64,000 nt of DNA from Panulirus ornatus (Eukaryota; Arthropoda; Malacostraca; Decapoda; Palinuridae). Of the stretch, positions 11,612 to 23,877 are shown piece after piece. A program made the position numbers and the translations under genes. The DNA lies in contig NC_092271.1 in assembly GCF_036320965.1 (NCBI RefSeq), positions 26,902,536-26,966,535 of the forward strand, given 5' to 3'. Position 1 is the stretch's first letter; each line of letters begins with the position of its first letter. The notes under the pieces were generated by a model. It saw only the letters and a program-made list of their open reading frames with translations, had not been told where the DNA came from and did no database searches.

Positions 11612-12538
11612 CTTCACACTGACAAGCGAGTCGAGCTGCGAGGAAACCTTTCGCATGTGGAACCTTGCAAAGAGCACCGTTACTATTATTCCTCCCACCT
11701 CTTGCGACGTTACTATTATTCCCTCGCCGTCCCCGTCTAACTGTAAAGTCGTCAACATAGCTTCCTTGTTTTGAAATATCCCTTGGGGCAGGGTACTTTC
11801 CGTCTACTGGAAGAATTTGAGGGTTATTTTGTTAATTGATTGACGATCAGAATATCAGTGAAAGTATGTAGAAATCAACCATGATTCGACAAAGCCGATG
11901 GGATGGTGGGCGGAGCTTAAACCTCAAGGGAAAGTGGCACGGTATCGTCATTGGCGAAAACAGTTTGGTTTTTCAATCATTAATCAGATTCCAACAATAA
12001 AGAAAACTAACCCCTTAGTCACTGTAATGACACCTTGATGATAAAGGAATTAATTCCTGCCGTCTGCAACCTCAGTAAATGCGAGATAATCGTACTTTTC
12101 TAACCTAGCAGTACGCCATGGTCTCCCTACGAACCAATAACTGGTTTTTCTGATAATCTTCGGGGGGGAAAAAATGTCCTAGGTGTGTCTGTCCGGAGAT
12201 GTAGCGTCGATCTACGTGATGGAGGACTGGTCCTCCTTGTCCACCATTATCTGTTCCTGTTAAGCAGACTCCTGTTGCTTGATAAGTTGACTTAATGATG
12301 CCATGGGAATAGAAGTTGTTCCATACCCACACACACACACACACACACACAGAGGTTGGATCTTTTTACGATGTGAGGAGAAATTTCCCTGGTTGCCAGG
12401 CGGGACGAGCCACCTAGCACAACACATCACTAATGGAAAAGCGTGAGGACGATCAACCTCATTGTCATTGAGGGGTCAATGCATTGCATTATCTTAAGGA
12501 ATCCGGGAACTCTGCCAGATTACAAGAGTTCAAAAGAT

Positions 12539-12540
<2 letters not shown>

Positions 12541-12571
<31 letters not shown>
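12541..12571 (+). repeat. (GT)n microsatellite
   Basis: Uninterrupted GT; a CA tract is at 12327-12351. Confidence 0.97.
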
Positions 12572-12574
<3 letters not shown>

Positions 12575-12754
12575 TCGGGGTATAAGGCGTGCGCCCCCCA
12601 AAAGGGACTCCACTGATACACAATTTCACTGGGCGTCTCCTGACACTTCCTAGCGGCCCTGATACCACAAGAGGCGTTGACGGTCCAGCCCTGAAGGCCA
12701 TACCATGGGAACCTGCCACTGACCAAGGGTCCAAGTGGCGGGGACCAGCCCAGT

Positions 12755-12757
<3 letters not shown>

Positions 12758-12821
<64 letters not shown>
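12758..12821 (+). repeat. (GA)n microsatellite
   Basis: Uninterrupted GA of about 32 units. Confidence 0.98.
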
Positions 12822-12824
<3 letters not shown>

Positions 12825-13729
12825 TACAATACTGCTCGAAAAGACGGTGTCTGGCAGTTCTCTTAGTATCTTGAGCTGGTGCCTCTTTTTGTGTAGAACA
12901 TGAACTGTAAAGTACACGAGGAGAGACCAGATTGTTAGAAGACCTGATGGTCTGCGACGAGGTTGTATGCTGAAGGACAGACAGTACATAGGAAGGAGAG
13001 GTAACAGAAGACCTGATGCTCTTTGACGAGGTCATCTGCTACAGAACAGCTATAGCATGCTAAATGCCTATTCTACATCGATAGCAAGGGTTATAGTACA
13101 GCACAAGGGGTTAATTCTATATAGCTTTTTCAAAAGGTTTGGGTGTGACAGGTGGATATGGAAATGTATCGGAGGAGAGAGGTTGTGAAACAGAGGAGGT
13201 GGTTGGGGGGTTTCATGTTGTTTGGCTGGTTCTTTTGGCTCTAGGCCTAGCAACTGCCATGGTCATTAAGGCCATCAAGGTCAAGTTATAAACAACCAGT
13301 CGACAAATGTGGAAGACCTTCTTTAGGTGTTGGTGATAAGGGCCACATCCACTCTCGCTATGCTAATGAGTTAGGGACAGATGACAGATAGTTATGGTAT
13401 TGACTCTGGTGATTAGGGATGTGAATGAAGAAGTTTGAGAGCATTCCAGTGTCGGCAGAGCTATGGAGAGGTGAGTACGAGAAGGTGGGGAAGAATGAGG
13501 ATAAGTTTAGAATGAGTCGCTTGGACGTGTGTGGGACCAAAGCATTTTTCGTGATGATGGATCTCATTTCTTGTAAGATGCTAGAGGAAATGTAATTCAT
13601 ATGACAGACGTAAACACTCTGTTAGAAGTCGAGTTTCTCCTCAAGGTATGGGAAATATGACGACGAGAGAGATGAGTGTATGATGTGATGAAAAAAAGAT
13701 GTTTTTGTGCAGAATATTGTACAATTTAA

Positions 13730-13862
13730 CGATAATGATAACAGTGATAATGATAATGATAAAAGTGGTAGTAGTAATAGTAATAATGATAAAAGTAGTA
13801 GTAGTAATAGTAGTTGTAGTAGTAGTAATGATGATAATGATAACAATGATTATAATGATAGT
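13730..13862 (+). repeat. GATAAT and GTAGTAATA mixed array
   Basis: Imperfect array of GATAAT and AGTAGTAATAGT motifs, like that at 117-258. Confidence 0.85.
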
Positions 13863-14459
13863 TCGACAGGTGATACTTTAGGTCCAAACTTTACACTAGG
13901 TCTGCCCGTCCAACGCCCTTATGAGCTTAAGATCAGGTTTATATATATATATATATCTGTATCCACCAGCATCACGTAGCCACGTTTCCCACAGCAACAG
14001 TGAGGGGCGAGAAGCAGTCATCCTCGACCGTCTCAGTTTCTGACCAGTTCCAGTCTCGTCGCCAGCATTACCCCTTGCCTCACTGCTCAGCTAACATTAC
14101 CTCCTGCCTCCCTGCTCAGCCTCCGCTACTTCCCTGGTGAGCGGTAGCCTTTAAATGGGTCACAAAGGTCACAAAGATGGTCTTAGGTCAGGCCAACCAA
14201 CCCCAACCCCCCCTCTCCACCCACAGTAACGAGAGACAAGGTGATTCACTACGTGATCCCAGACGTCTTGTGCTTAATACCACATAGAAGTGAATATGCA
14301 ACATCCATTGCAATAAGGTCACAGTGATTCGGGCGATCTGGTCAATTAAACTACATGGAAGGATGGCACTTATCTTGGATTCAACTTCCTTGTGGTTGTC
14401 AGCAAATACGTTATCATTATTACGAGGATCTTATCTAAAACCAACATTAAGCTGTTGTA

Positions 14460-14462
<3 letters not shown>

Positions 14463-14542
<80 letters not shown>
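14463..14542 (+). repeat. (TC)n microsatellite
   Basis: About 40 units. Confidence 0.98.
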
Positions 14543-14546
<4 letters not shown>

Positions 14547-15094
14547 AGTCGATTCAAACCCTGACGTGAAAGCTTCAGTTCTCTCACGTTTTAAAGAGAA
14601 AATGAGAAACTTGTGTGTCGTTTCTACATATTACCAAAGGCTTCGGCGCCTCCAACATCCCAGGCACGGTCGGTGTTCGAACCATCTGCTGTGAAGTTCC
14701 ACATCTTGATCAACTGTCCACGTAAGCCAGTGGAGAGGGCGCCACCCCCCCCCCCCCACTTCACCATCATTTAGAATGATATGGATGATTCCAGCTGGTA
14801 TATATACCTGAGGAAAACAGGATACGTGAGCATCAACACAGAGCCACGTAGAAGTAGAGGAAAAAGCCACATGATACGTGGACACAGGATGATGAATTTG
14901 AAGACTTGGGTCCGGTAATTTATTTGTCACTAATCCGTAAAGTGATGGTCCGGCCACGGTTGGTGTGGCCACGGTAAAACACCTTCACCAGGAGAAGGGG
15001 GCGAGACCTCCTCACCTTCTACATCGCTGCTTTCAAGGTACCGAGGCCAACCGGTCAACAATCTACGAGGATCCATACTGCTCCCAGGCTGGGG

Positions 15095-15097
<3 letters not shown>

Positions 15098-15164
<67 letters not shown>
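15098..15164 (+). repeat. (GA)n microsatellite
   Basis: Uninterrupted GA; a second GA tract follows at 15281-15339. Confidence 0.98.
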
Positions 15165-15165
<1 letters not shown>

Positions 15166-15276
15166 CTAGGGGGGGATGGAAATCGAGACCTGATTAAGAC
15201 AATCGGTGTCAAGGATACGTACATAACATGATATTCATACCTAATGTTCATTTTTTTCCCTTTTCCATGCTGAGAC

Positions 15277-15280
<4 letters not shown>

Positions 15281-15339
<59 letters not shown>
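15281..15339 (+). repeat. (GA)n microsatellite
   Basis: Uninterrupted GA. Confidence 0.98.
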
Positions 15340-15343
<4 letters not shown>

Positions 15344-15776
15344 ATGGACGTGAGAAAGGAGATTACTAATATGATATTCACATTAGGACTAAGTTCAAGA
15401 TATTCCTTCCGAGTAAGTATGGATACAATTCTCTGACGTGGTAGACGATGACTGAAGAGCTGATCCAGTAGAATCTAACTCCGTTATCGGATCGATAAGA
15501 TCACGTGGATTCTGACAGGAGATAAGGAAAAAAAAAAAAAGCTTACACGAGGAATTGACAAAAGTTGAAATGATAGAGGAAGCAAGTTGAAGAGCAACTA
15601 CGATGGTCAGAAATCTTTCTTGCAGGAAAGTAAGAGTCTTATGATCATATCAAGTTGTTCTCAGAAGACCCATCTCCGACACAGGCCTATATAAAAAAAA
15701 AAAAACCTTAAAGACAATCCTTTATCCAACTCAGAAATTATAAATTTGAGATCTGTCTCTCATTTCAAAACCTTAT

Positions 15777-16365
15777 GAAACAACTCTAGACACGTATGGC
15801 TCAACCAAGAAACAAAGGCAAGTTCCACGAGATGAATATTCTTTATTTTGTCCATCTTAACTTTCAGCAAGTGAAGCAATACACATCCTTGTATCTTGTC
15901 TACCTCGACTGTATGCTGCTGTATCTCGATCATTAACATCCCACTGCTATATCGCCACAAATAAAGCAACATATGTGAAAAGAGAGCTCCCCCTCCCTCC
16001 CTCTCCTCTCGGCAAGCCCCTTGTCTACGGCCTTGGTGAAAGAGATGTTGGCCAACAGTTAGCTTGGGGGGAAGGTTGTACGGCAGCCGGCCCACCGACA
16101 CGACCAGCCGGCAGATGGCAGCACTGACTGGAGGGTTAGAAGCTTGACCCCGAAAACCCGGCGGCAAATCTTCCATATGACCCCTAACGTAGAGCTGTGG
16201 TGGTGGCGCCCCCAGGACGTGGGGGGGGGTCGAGAGGTGGCATTCGCCCTTCGACATTGGTCGACTCTTACAGTCGATTGTCGACTGCACATATGGTATA
16301 TTCAGGGTCACCATAACTTGAATGGAACTTGGTTTTTTTTTTGAGGACTTGATAAGCATATCCAA
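15777..16365 (-). other. long unrecognised open frame
   Basis: A 201-codon minus-strand frame without simple repeats (contains CRLVVSVGRLPYNLPPKLTV and KMDKIKNIHLVELAFVSWL). No domain, splice signal or codon signature supports a gene. A decayed transposon is possible. Confidence 0.2.
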
Positions 16366-16402
16366 AAATATTGCTGATATATATCCACTTGGATATGCTT
16401 AT
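16352..16402. repeat. perfect 14-bp inverted repeat, 23-bp loop
   Basis: ATAAGCATATCCAA at 16352-16365 is the exact reverse complement of TTGGATATGCTTAT at 16389-16402. It could fold as a short hairpin. No target-site duplication is obvious, so its origin is unclear. Confidence 0.8.
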
Positions 16403-17069
16403 TGGTATGAGGTTAATGGAAATGCATTCAGTATCAGAGTTATTGCAATGATCATAATGTATGTTATACATACTTATCTAAACCTAAGGTGATGGATGTT
16501 TTAAAGACATTTTTTGATAATTTTCTACGTAATCTTTATCTAAAAATCATTAACCAATTGGTTTCTTTTGTCTTTGCGTTCAAGCTCACATAACACCTTC
16601 TTTTATTTTGTTGATACACATTGTAAAAGATGATCCCATTCATTATACATAAGGTGAGCTTTGTCCCTCTTGAAAATAGTTCTGTGATCGTCCATGGCAT
16701 AGATAACAGTATCTTATCTACCTTATCCCACACAGAAGCACTTTACTGATCGGTCTTGAGGTCCAATATTTCCCATGAGTATCCACTGGAGTCGAAAATC
16801 ACACTCGCAATCCCTTACCCTCACGTGATAGATAGATACATATACTACGTGTAGTAGATATGAAAAACATATAATCTACGATAGATAATGAGAAATTCCG
16901 AAGGAAAAGACTAATCATGAACTGTCCAACGTCCTTATATGACGAATTTGCATGTACCTACCAGAGTGAACTGGTGATTTAGGAATCCTAATCTAAAAAC
17001 ATTTGTACATAAGCTCAGTCTACGTGTGGACTGATGAAGCACATGTTCCTTGCTCACAACGCTTCTCAG

Positions 17070-17086
17070 GCCTCCGTGGCACAATA

Positions 17087-17126
<40 letters not shown>

Positions 17127-17143
17127 GAGCCCACCCGGGGGCG
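17070..17143 (+). tRNA. tRNA-Asn (GUU anticodon)
   Basis: A 74-nt cloverleaf is visible. The acceptor stem GCCTCCG pairs with CGGGGGC, followed by discriminator G. Box A is TGGCACAATAGG and box B is GGTTCGAGCC. The anticodon loop reads CTGTTAACC, with anticodon GTT at its centre. A run of 15 T starting a few bases downstream serves as the RNA polymerase III terminator. No intron and no encoded CCA are present, as usual for a eukaryotic nuclear tRNA gene. Confidence 0.95.
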
Positions 17144-17146
17144 TCT

Positions 17147-17162
17147 CTTTTTTTTTTTTTTT
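17147..17162 (+). terminator. Pol III oligo-T terminator of tRNA-Asn
   Basis: An uninterrupted T run begins four bases after the tRNA discriminator base, the normal RNA polymerase III stop signal. Confidence 0.85.
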
Positions 17163-17779
17163 ATACGAGCAATGAAATAGAAAGGAATTCGTACAATAGA
17201 CCACTGGACTGCTTGGGACACTAATAGAGACCATAACCTCATAGATTAATGAGGTAAGAATAGAAAGGCATGAGAATATTTCGGAGAGACATACCTGTAA
17301 GATTTTCATGTAACCAATTATGCATAAATGATGTAATTTGTGGGCATGAAGTCAAGTATTCATCAATTCTAAATGTATTTATGGTAATGCTTTCAACTAC
17401 TGTGATTTGTGAATCACCCTGTTGAAGGAAAAGTGCTTCGTCTTATTTGAAGTAACACGTTTGACCACGACTTTGCATCCTTTGCTGTGAATGAAAATCA
17501 AACAAACCCATCTCTAAGTTGTCTGTTAGATCGAGATTATCAAAGCATCTAATATTTCTTAAGATACCCTTTTCTAACGTAAAGAATTTTAGGTCGTTTA
17601 TCCAAATTTACAGATATCAAGGCCAAAGACAGAAAGCATAAGGTAAATGCAATCATCTACTAAAGATGATATTTGTAAGTTACCGTCTCTTACAAGGGCC
17701 CATAGATATAGAAAGAAATACTATGTATAAATAACAAGATATTGCTTTATCAACACAGTTCCGTATAATCCTGTGGACC

Positions 17780-18050
17780 GGATAACTTGCAGAAGAAAAA
17801 GGCAACAATATCGATACAGCTCAGTGCATCCCCCTGGACTACTTTCTCTCTCCCAACTGTTCAAGCCCCGATGCCCCAAAGCCTCCATTATTGCACCTTC
17901 TAACTTTCTTTTTGGTTTCCCTTTCCCTCTTGCTCCGTGTGCCTTATGACTGGTAGATCCTCTTATTCTTTTTTCTATCTCTATCAGATGTCCGAACCGC
18001 CCAAACACATCCTGATCAACCCTCTCACTCAGACTGAACCATCTAGGCAT
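17780..18050 (-). pseudogene. LINE ORF2 C-terminal remnant (RWFGHVERM-type)
   Basis: Read on the minus strand, the segment begins PRWFSLSERVDQDVFGRFGH and continues ARGKGKPKRKLEGAIMEALG and HRGLNSWE. This follows the common LINE C-terminus RWFGHVERM...GRGRPRRKWMDGVKEAL...RGL. No upstream reverse-transcriptase domain is adjacent, so it is a 5'-truncated copy. Confidence 0.6.
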
Positions 18051-18582
18051 TCTTGTGATAATCCGTCAAGGCATCTTCTGTAATCTCCTACCTAGACATC
18101 CCATCGTATATCCCTTATTAGTCATCCTTTGTAAAACATGTGAAGTACAAGCTGTAGCAAGCAATTTGATAAACATATGATGTAAGAGGGAAAGTATTTA
18201 CTCAGTATCAGTTTCTCATAGACATCTAACACCTTTTATGAGAATAATTTCAAGTTTTAGACATTTAATAAGATATACAGGTTCCCCTTGATGTATTTTC
18301 TTTATAGATATAATTACAATGAATGGGGGACTCGTACATTTCATGAGGAATCACAGATATACGAATATAAATAGACCTATAATGGTAGACTCGGATTCGT
18401 ATTTGAATTCATATCAAGGCCGTTTTATAGGTGATCTAAATTCTTGTCTAGATTCTATTTGAAAGATCTAGAATATAATGAAACCTTTGCATAGATGAAG
18501 TTCTCTGCAAATGTGCCGAAACATATTGGTACATATGTTTTATCTATATTGGATATGCATTTTGAAGATTTCTGGTTAAAGA

Positions 18583-19108
18583 TTAATGAAAATATATGCA
18601 TTCATGACTCATTTCATAAATTTCAGGTATAATCTAGAATCAGAAAAGAGAGAATATATGATCAGTGAATGATTCATGTTGTCGGACAAAATATAATAGT
18701 TTACCATGCTATTAATTTTCTGTTATTCAGGTAAAGCATTCAAAGAAAACTAAGAACCAAGATTTAGCTTACACTATTGAAATTTACTCAACGTGTTACA
18801 GAAATGGGAACACAAAAGAACTACTGTATAGTGTCTTTTATATCAGAGTAATAAAAATGTATGAATTTATGACTCATTTTATCAATTTCAGGTGTAATCT
18901 GAAATCAGAAAAAAAGAAAATCTATATTCAGTGAATGAGTCTTGGTTTCGGGCAAAATGTTATAGTCTACCATACTAATAATTTTCTGTTATCCAGGTAA
19001 TGCATTCAAAGAAAACGAAAAAAAATTTAACCTACACTATTGAAATTTATATCACGTATTATAGAAATGGGAACACAAAAGAACTACTGTATAGTGTCTT
19101 TTATATCG
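18583..19108 (+). repeat. diverged tandem duplication, about 266-bp unit
   Basis: Copy 1 (18583-18844) and copy 2 (18849-19107) share most bases throughout. Shared blocks include AATTTCAGG, TTTTCTGTTAT-CAGGTAA, GCATTCAAAGAAAAC and AGAAATGGGAACACAAAAGA. In both copies the last 110 bp can be read as an open frame (HSKKTK...YTIEIY...YRNGNTKELLYSV), and a 3-base indel keeps that frame. A pyrimidine-rich CAG precedes it in both. No known protein is recognised. Confidence 0.85.
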
Positions 19109-19188
19109 GACGTAATTACACTAATGATAATTATTTTGGCCCATGTTTGCATCTATATCTCATTTTTTATCGGTTTAATGTAGGTTGA
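19000..19188 (+). other. unrecognised short open frame in copy 2 of the duplication
   Basis: A 62-codon frame reads MHSKKTKKNL, YTIEIYITYYRNGNTKELLY and then an unrelated tail. The equivalent frame is open in copy 1, where the ATG is AAG. It could be a decayed exon or chance; there is no signal peptide, no domain and no second exon to support it. Confidence 0.2.
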
Positions 19189-19189
19189 A

Positions 19190-21450
19190 CAAGGAACATG
19201 TTCATTTTCAGTCAACAGAATTTTGAAAGACCCAGAATTTCACGAGCTGGTTTGGAGAGAGAGAAAGAGTGAGTTATCAAGAAAATTGAATAGAATTGAT
19301 GATTAGTTAATGAAATAATTGCCATGTATGTCTTGAACACCTGAGGCCAATGACATGTTTCATTTTGGTAAATCATTTCAAAGATGAAATGACTACAAGC
19401 TGAAATCCTCTCTGTTTTAGTCAAATGATTCACATTTAAGTGACATACAACCTCTTTCATACCAACCTGTATGTCATATAAGTATGATTTCTCGTATGAT
19501 CTGATACTATAAAGACAAGTGGTGACCATAGAGTATAATGGAAGGGCGTGGTATTCATAGAAATGCTTATTTGCATATGTATACAGAATACATTTGAATA
19601 TTTCCTGTTATGGCTGTTCCTTTCCTCTACGTCATTCCCCGGTAGTGAGTCAGTTTCCGGTGTTCTGGACTACTTTACATCCGGTGCTCCGTGCCCCTTG
19701 CTACCACTGTTCCGTGCTCCTTGCCACAAGTGTTCGCTGGCACATAATCCAGGTGTGAGGTGTTCCTTGCTGTAGATGTTGTGCTGGATGCTGCATGCGT
19801 TCCATGCTACTTGGTCAGGTGTTCAGTGCTCCTTGCTGCAGGTAGTCAGTGTGCCTTACTATAAGTGTTCCGTGGTACTTTCTGAAGGTGTTTCATGGTA
19901 CTTGCTGTATGTAGGTGTTCGTGGGGCTTGATGCAGATGTTCCGTGCTTGTTGTAGAGGAGTTCCATGCTACTTGCTGCAGTCTGGCGATGCACATCCCA
20001 CCGAACTCATCCTTAATGTTCCGTACGCGCCTTACACCGTCCACTAAAGGCCGTGTCGCCTCTCGTAATCCTTATGATCTCGATTTAATTTTTCCTCCAT
20101 GATGGATTTTCCATCTTGGTCGTCAAACTAGCACTCCATCTGTAGTGGAAATCATTTTCTCACCTGTCTTCCATCATATCTATTTCCATGTCCATTTTCC
20201 CGGACGATCTGTGATGAGAATCGTTGGATGTCTATGGGGAAGATGCTCCACAGAAAATGGCGAGGTTTACACAGTCAGTCACGCCATCGTCTCGCTCTTG
20301 CCATTTCCTGCTGACTGTTTTTTCCAAGTCTTTCTTCCCCTGACCTCCTCAGACAGCTCCCACACGATCTAAGAATGACTGCAGCATTTTGCTAAATACT
20401 TAGAATGCATAGATGAAGTTTTCGTTCCTCGTTCACTACCCTGACGGTTTTTAAATCAATCGATACTCGGCTCTCCATGAGTGGCTTCGTGACTGCCGAC
20501 ACAGTTCCTGGAAATTCTTTTGCCATGACTAAAAGCGAAGGAATCTACAGCGAAATGAGAGTGTAGCGGAATCATGCACACGACGGGAGTGTATGAACTG
20601 TCTGTCACGAGGCTCAGTGTGGAGATGTGCCCTCTGACAAACCGCTTTCTCATGGCGTAACGAACCCATGACGAGGATCATCTGTGGAGCGCATGGCAGT
20701 TGCTGAGCGATCGGTCAGGTGTGTATGACGTCTGTGACAAACGTACGATACAATAAATGAAAGCTGCAAGACTGTATGAACACCCGGTAATAATATTGTA
20801 TGAGTATATCATAGATATGATATAATTACCGTAATAGAAGTATACATACATCTAATTTTATCGACACAAACGTCAATTTTCAATTATAGTACGACAACCT
20901 GTTCTTCACATCAGGCAGAAATGATGGAAGCCACGCGGTCGGTTTAAATGGATTTAGTGTTGGGCTGAGCTTGTTTCGTGTTGGGTTAGGGGCAAAATTT
21001 ATGTCCAGAAAATGTCGTTTAAGTGACTGAATGACTGTTTAGCGTCGGAGGTACTTGACCAGTTTATCATTACATAGAATACGGTTCGAGAAGAGTATGA
21101 ACTGGTCCAAAACATACATAACAACATTTGTTTTGTTATCAGGTATGTGATCTGTCAAAATAAGTAAGTTTTCATTTAAACTGTAAACATATGAATGACA
21201 TAAGCACGTTTGTCAAAACAATCAATAATTCTATAGTTTAGAACAGGCATGGTCATGTAAGTGGTCATGTATATGTATATGAAAAAAATCTTAGATACAT
21301 ATGCCATTGATGTATATCCGACCTCTGTCATGGAAAGATTTTTAAAAAATCAGTATTTCTAACCATCTTTCAGAATTCATATTTTGATATCTTACAGTTA
21401 AATGTCGAGTTTTCTAATCCCATGATATTCCTAGGCTGGTTCCGAACTGG
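19190..21450. other. no gene seen
   Basis: Moderately AT-rich unique sequence. Between 19680 and 19980 a loose TGTTCCGTGCTNCTTGCTGCAG motif recurs at irregular spacing, an old degenerate repeat. Confidence 0.55.
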
Positions 21451-21458
21451 TAATACAA

Positions 21459-21521
21459 ATGACATGGTGTATAGGTAGTTAACATGGTGTATAGGGAGTT
21501 AACATGGGTGTATAGGTATGT
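21459..21521 (+). repeat. 21-22-bp tandem triplicate
   Basis: ACATGGTGTATAGGTAGTTA repeated three times with small changes. Confidence 0.8.
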
Positions 21522-21625
21522 TACGTACGCGTTGTAGCTGCGTATCATTGTATGAACGTCGTTAACATATTGTTGGGGAGCGACCTTAGATGACCTGACC
21601 TCGCAGACGTGATAAACACCTCGGG

Positions 21626-21650
21626 ATCAGGTCAGGTCAGGTCAGGTCAG
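21626..21650 (+). repeat. GGTCA pentamer array
   Basis: GGTCA is repeated about five times, each overlapping to give AGGTCA half-sites. It may be a simple pentamer repeat or a receptor-binding patch. Confidence 0.5.
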
Positions 21651-22047
21651 CGGCGAGACCGAAGGACAACTTGTAAACATCTGTAAACCAGAATATCTCT
21701 CGCTACAGTTGAGCGTTTCGTCAAGTTCTCAGAACTGACATGAAGCAGCAGGAGTCTACGTAATTCCCTGAGATATATTAGGGTTTGGGGTAACCTAGCC
21801 AGAAGCGACCCCTTTAATAAACCATTAATACCTTGGATTAGCTTGGCTACTTGCTTGGTCCGTTGTCCTCTTCTCTCAGCTGTATGTAGGGTACATGTGC
21901 CACTGTGAGGAGCACGCTGGGAATATGGAGGCTGCCCCAAGCGCCATGACTCATTTTGGGACGTTCTTTCCTAGAACGAATTTTGTTTTTTTTTTGTGGT
22001 CCCATGGCCCCACACACTCTTACCCGAGGATGGTAAAAGAGGATATA

Positions 22048-22048
<1 letters not shown>

Positions 22049-22106
<58 letters not shown>

Positions 22107-22114
22107 ACACACAC
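22049..22114 (+). repeat. (AC)n microsatellite
   Basis: AC with one ACAT interruption near the end. Confidence 0.98.
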
Positions 22115-22419
22115 CGTAAACAGGTGAGTAATTAAATGAGGTGGTTAGAGGTACAGTTCATTACCAGTGATCCGGATGCTGACGGTACTGTTGGGGAGGG
22201 GGGGAGTACCGCAGATTTCCCCCACCCCCCCACACCCCCCCTTCCCCTCACCCCCACACCCCTTCCCCCCCACCCCCACCCCCACCCCCCCTCCCACAAC
22301 CACAATAAGGGAGGGAGGGTTGGGGGAGGAGGGGTTATGGTGGAGTCTCAATCCTCCCCTCCCATCCCCACACACACACATCCAGCGGTACTACCGACCG
22401 CAGCCTTTGTACGGTCAGT

Positions 22420-22421
<2 letters not shown>

Positions 22422-22494
<73 letters not shown>
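22422..22494 (+). repeat. (CT)n microsatellite
   Basis: Uninterrupted CT of 36 units, preceded by a C-rich CACCCCC stretch at 22217-22295. Confidence 0.98.
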
Positions 22495-22497
<3 letters not shown>

Positions 22498-22709
22498 TGC
22501 ACCATACGGTACGCCACTCCTCACAGACTTGGCATTCCCTGAGGCTACCATCAGTACTATGTGCATCATATATGTAGGATTCTGCCAGGCCTCATATGAT
22601 GGGCACCGCTTCCCTCGGGCGCGACCTGAATAGCTTGGTGAGTTCTGATGGTTAACTCATGTTGATGATTACTACCCCTGTTGATATTGTCTCCCCAACC
22701 ATGGCTCCT

Positions 22710-22713
<4 letters not shown>

Positions 22714-22753
<40 letters not shown>

Positions 22754-22800
22754 GCGCACATATTCATCTCCCAGAGGTATATATATATATATATATATAC
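22714..22800 (+). repeat. (CA)n and (TA)n tracts
   Basis: CA at 22714-22750 running into CGCG, then TA at 22779-22800. Confidence 0.95.
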
Positions 22801-23296
22801 ACTCATATGACGATATCCCTACAACTTATGAATATAAATCATAATTATATTTCAAGTCTTTCGTTATTGGATCTTTCGTCTAATAATTTCGTAACCATTT
22901 TATAAGATTTTTATCTTTTCAATATGGTAAGCCTTACTTAATGTAATTTTTGAATGTCGGTAACCAATAGTCGGTTTTCGCTAAGATTACATTTCACTAG
23001 TGATTTGATAGATTTTAAAAGAACTAGAATGTTGCGTCTTGACAGACCAGGAGTTTTGAAAAACAAAACATGCATTTCAAAGTGTGATAGAATGTCAATT
23101 CTTTATTTTTTCTCCGCGGAAATCGTTTCAGTGGATGTCTATCTCCCTCTCTCTCTCTCTCTTTTAAGTGGGATGTTTCCTTCTTGGCTTCCGGTAGGTG
23201 TTTCCGGGCGAGTGGGCGAACTTGCCAGGCCTACTCCACTGGTGGAAGAATTATGTTTAACAGGGATGTCATTATGTTTTATTTCCTGTCTTCGGT

Positions 23297-23320
23297 GTGT
23301 GTGTGTGTGTGTGTTTGTGT
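23297..23320 (+). repeat. (GT)n microsatellite
   Basis: GT with TTTGTG interruptions, next to the SINE-like copy. Confidence 0.9.
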
Positions 23321-23329
23321 TTGTGTGGT

Positions 23330-23401
23330 ACGGGGAGAAAGTTTTGCATTCGTGTTGCCTTGTCTCTTAACCTTGTATATAAGTACCTTGTCTTTACTCT
23401 T

Positions 23402-23461
<60 letters not shown>

Positions 23462-23565
23462 CAGGATAAGCCAGTGTAGGCTCACTGCCACATCCAGGAT
23501 TCGAACCCATGCTGTTCAGATCCCCGTGTGGGACAGTGAAGAATCATGGTCAGCAACGACAACCA
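23330..23565 (-). mobile_element. tRNA-derived SINE-like repeat with internal CA tract
   Basis: Read on the minus strand, a perfect box B (GGTTCGAATCC) lies near 23500, preceded about 60 bases earlier by a box-A-like TGGTTGTCGTTGCTGACC. Downstream come a (TG)n tract and a body containing TATACAAGGTTAAGAGACAA. The same body recurs near 5.7 kb and 34.2 kb, so this is the most complete of three copies. Confidence 0.55.
23407..23460 (+). repeat. (CA)n microsatellite inside the SINE-like copy
   Basis: 27 uninterrupted units. Confidence 0.98.
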
Positions 23566-23877
23566 CTGATATATGTACCCATACATCAGTTCATTCATCA
23601 GTTGGTTTATCTATAGATAAGATCCTCGTGTCTCCTTATCATCATAACTTCCATTGGTTGTACTATGAGGTCTCTGATGGTCGATTACAAACAAAATACA
23701 GATTATATTCTGTCTCACAAGACTTAAGGTTCTTGAATGTAATTTGTATGAAAGGCTGAAGGGAATTCGTAATCAGTATCTACAAATTACTTTCATGTAG
23801 TTGTGTGAAATTATTTTTCTGTAGTTTCGTGAAAGTCATGTGATAGTTACATGGTTTTGAAGTTTGAAGACAACACA

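Larger units (their letters stand above)
15340..17069. other. no confident gene; hairpin and one open frame
   Basis: Upstream of the tRNA. Holds the 14-bp inverted repeat and the unrecognised 201-codon minus frame. Confidence 0.5.

Noticed and set aside
14640..14760. tRNA-like box B (GGTTCGAACACC) on the minus strand
   Set aside because: No matching box A or acceptor stem was found and no second copy occurs here.
16935..17309. Minus-strand frame across the tRNA (GGLEPPTFRLTAERANLLCHG)
   Set aside because: It is the antisense reading of the tRNA-Asn gene.
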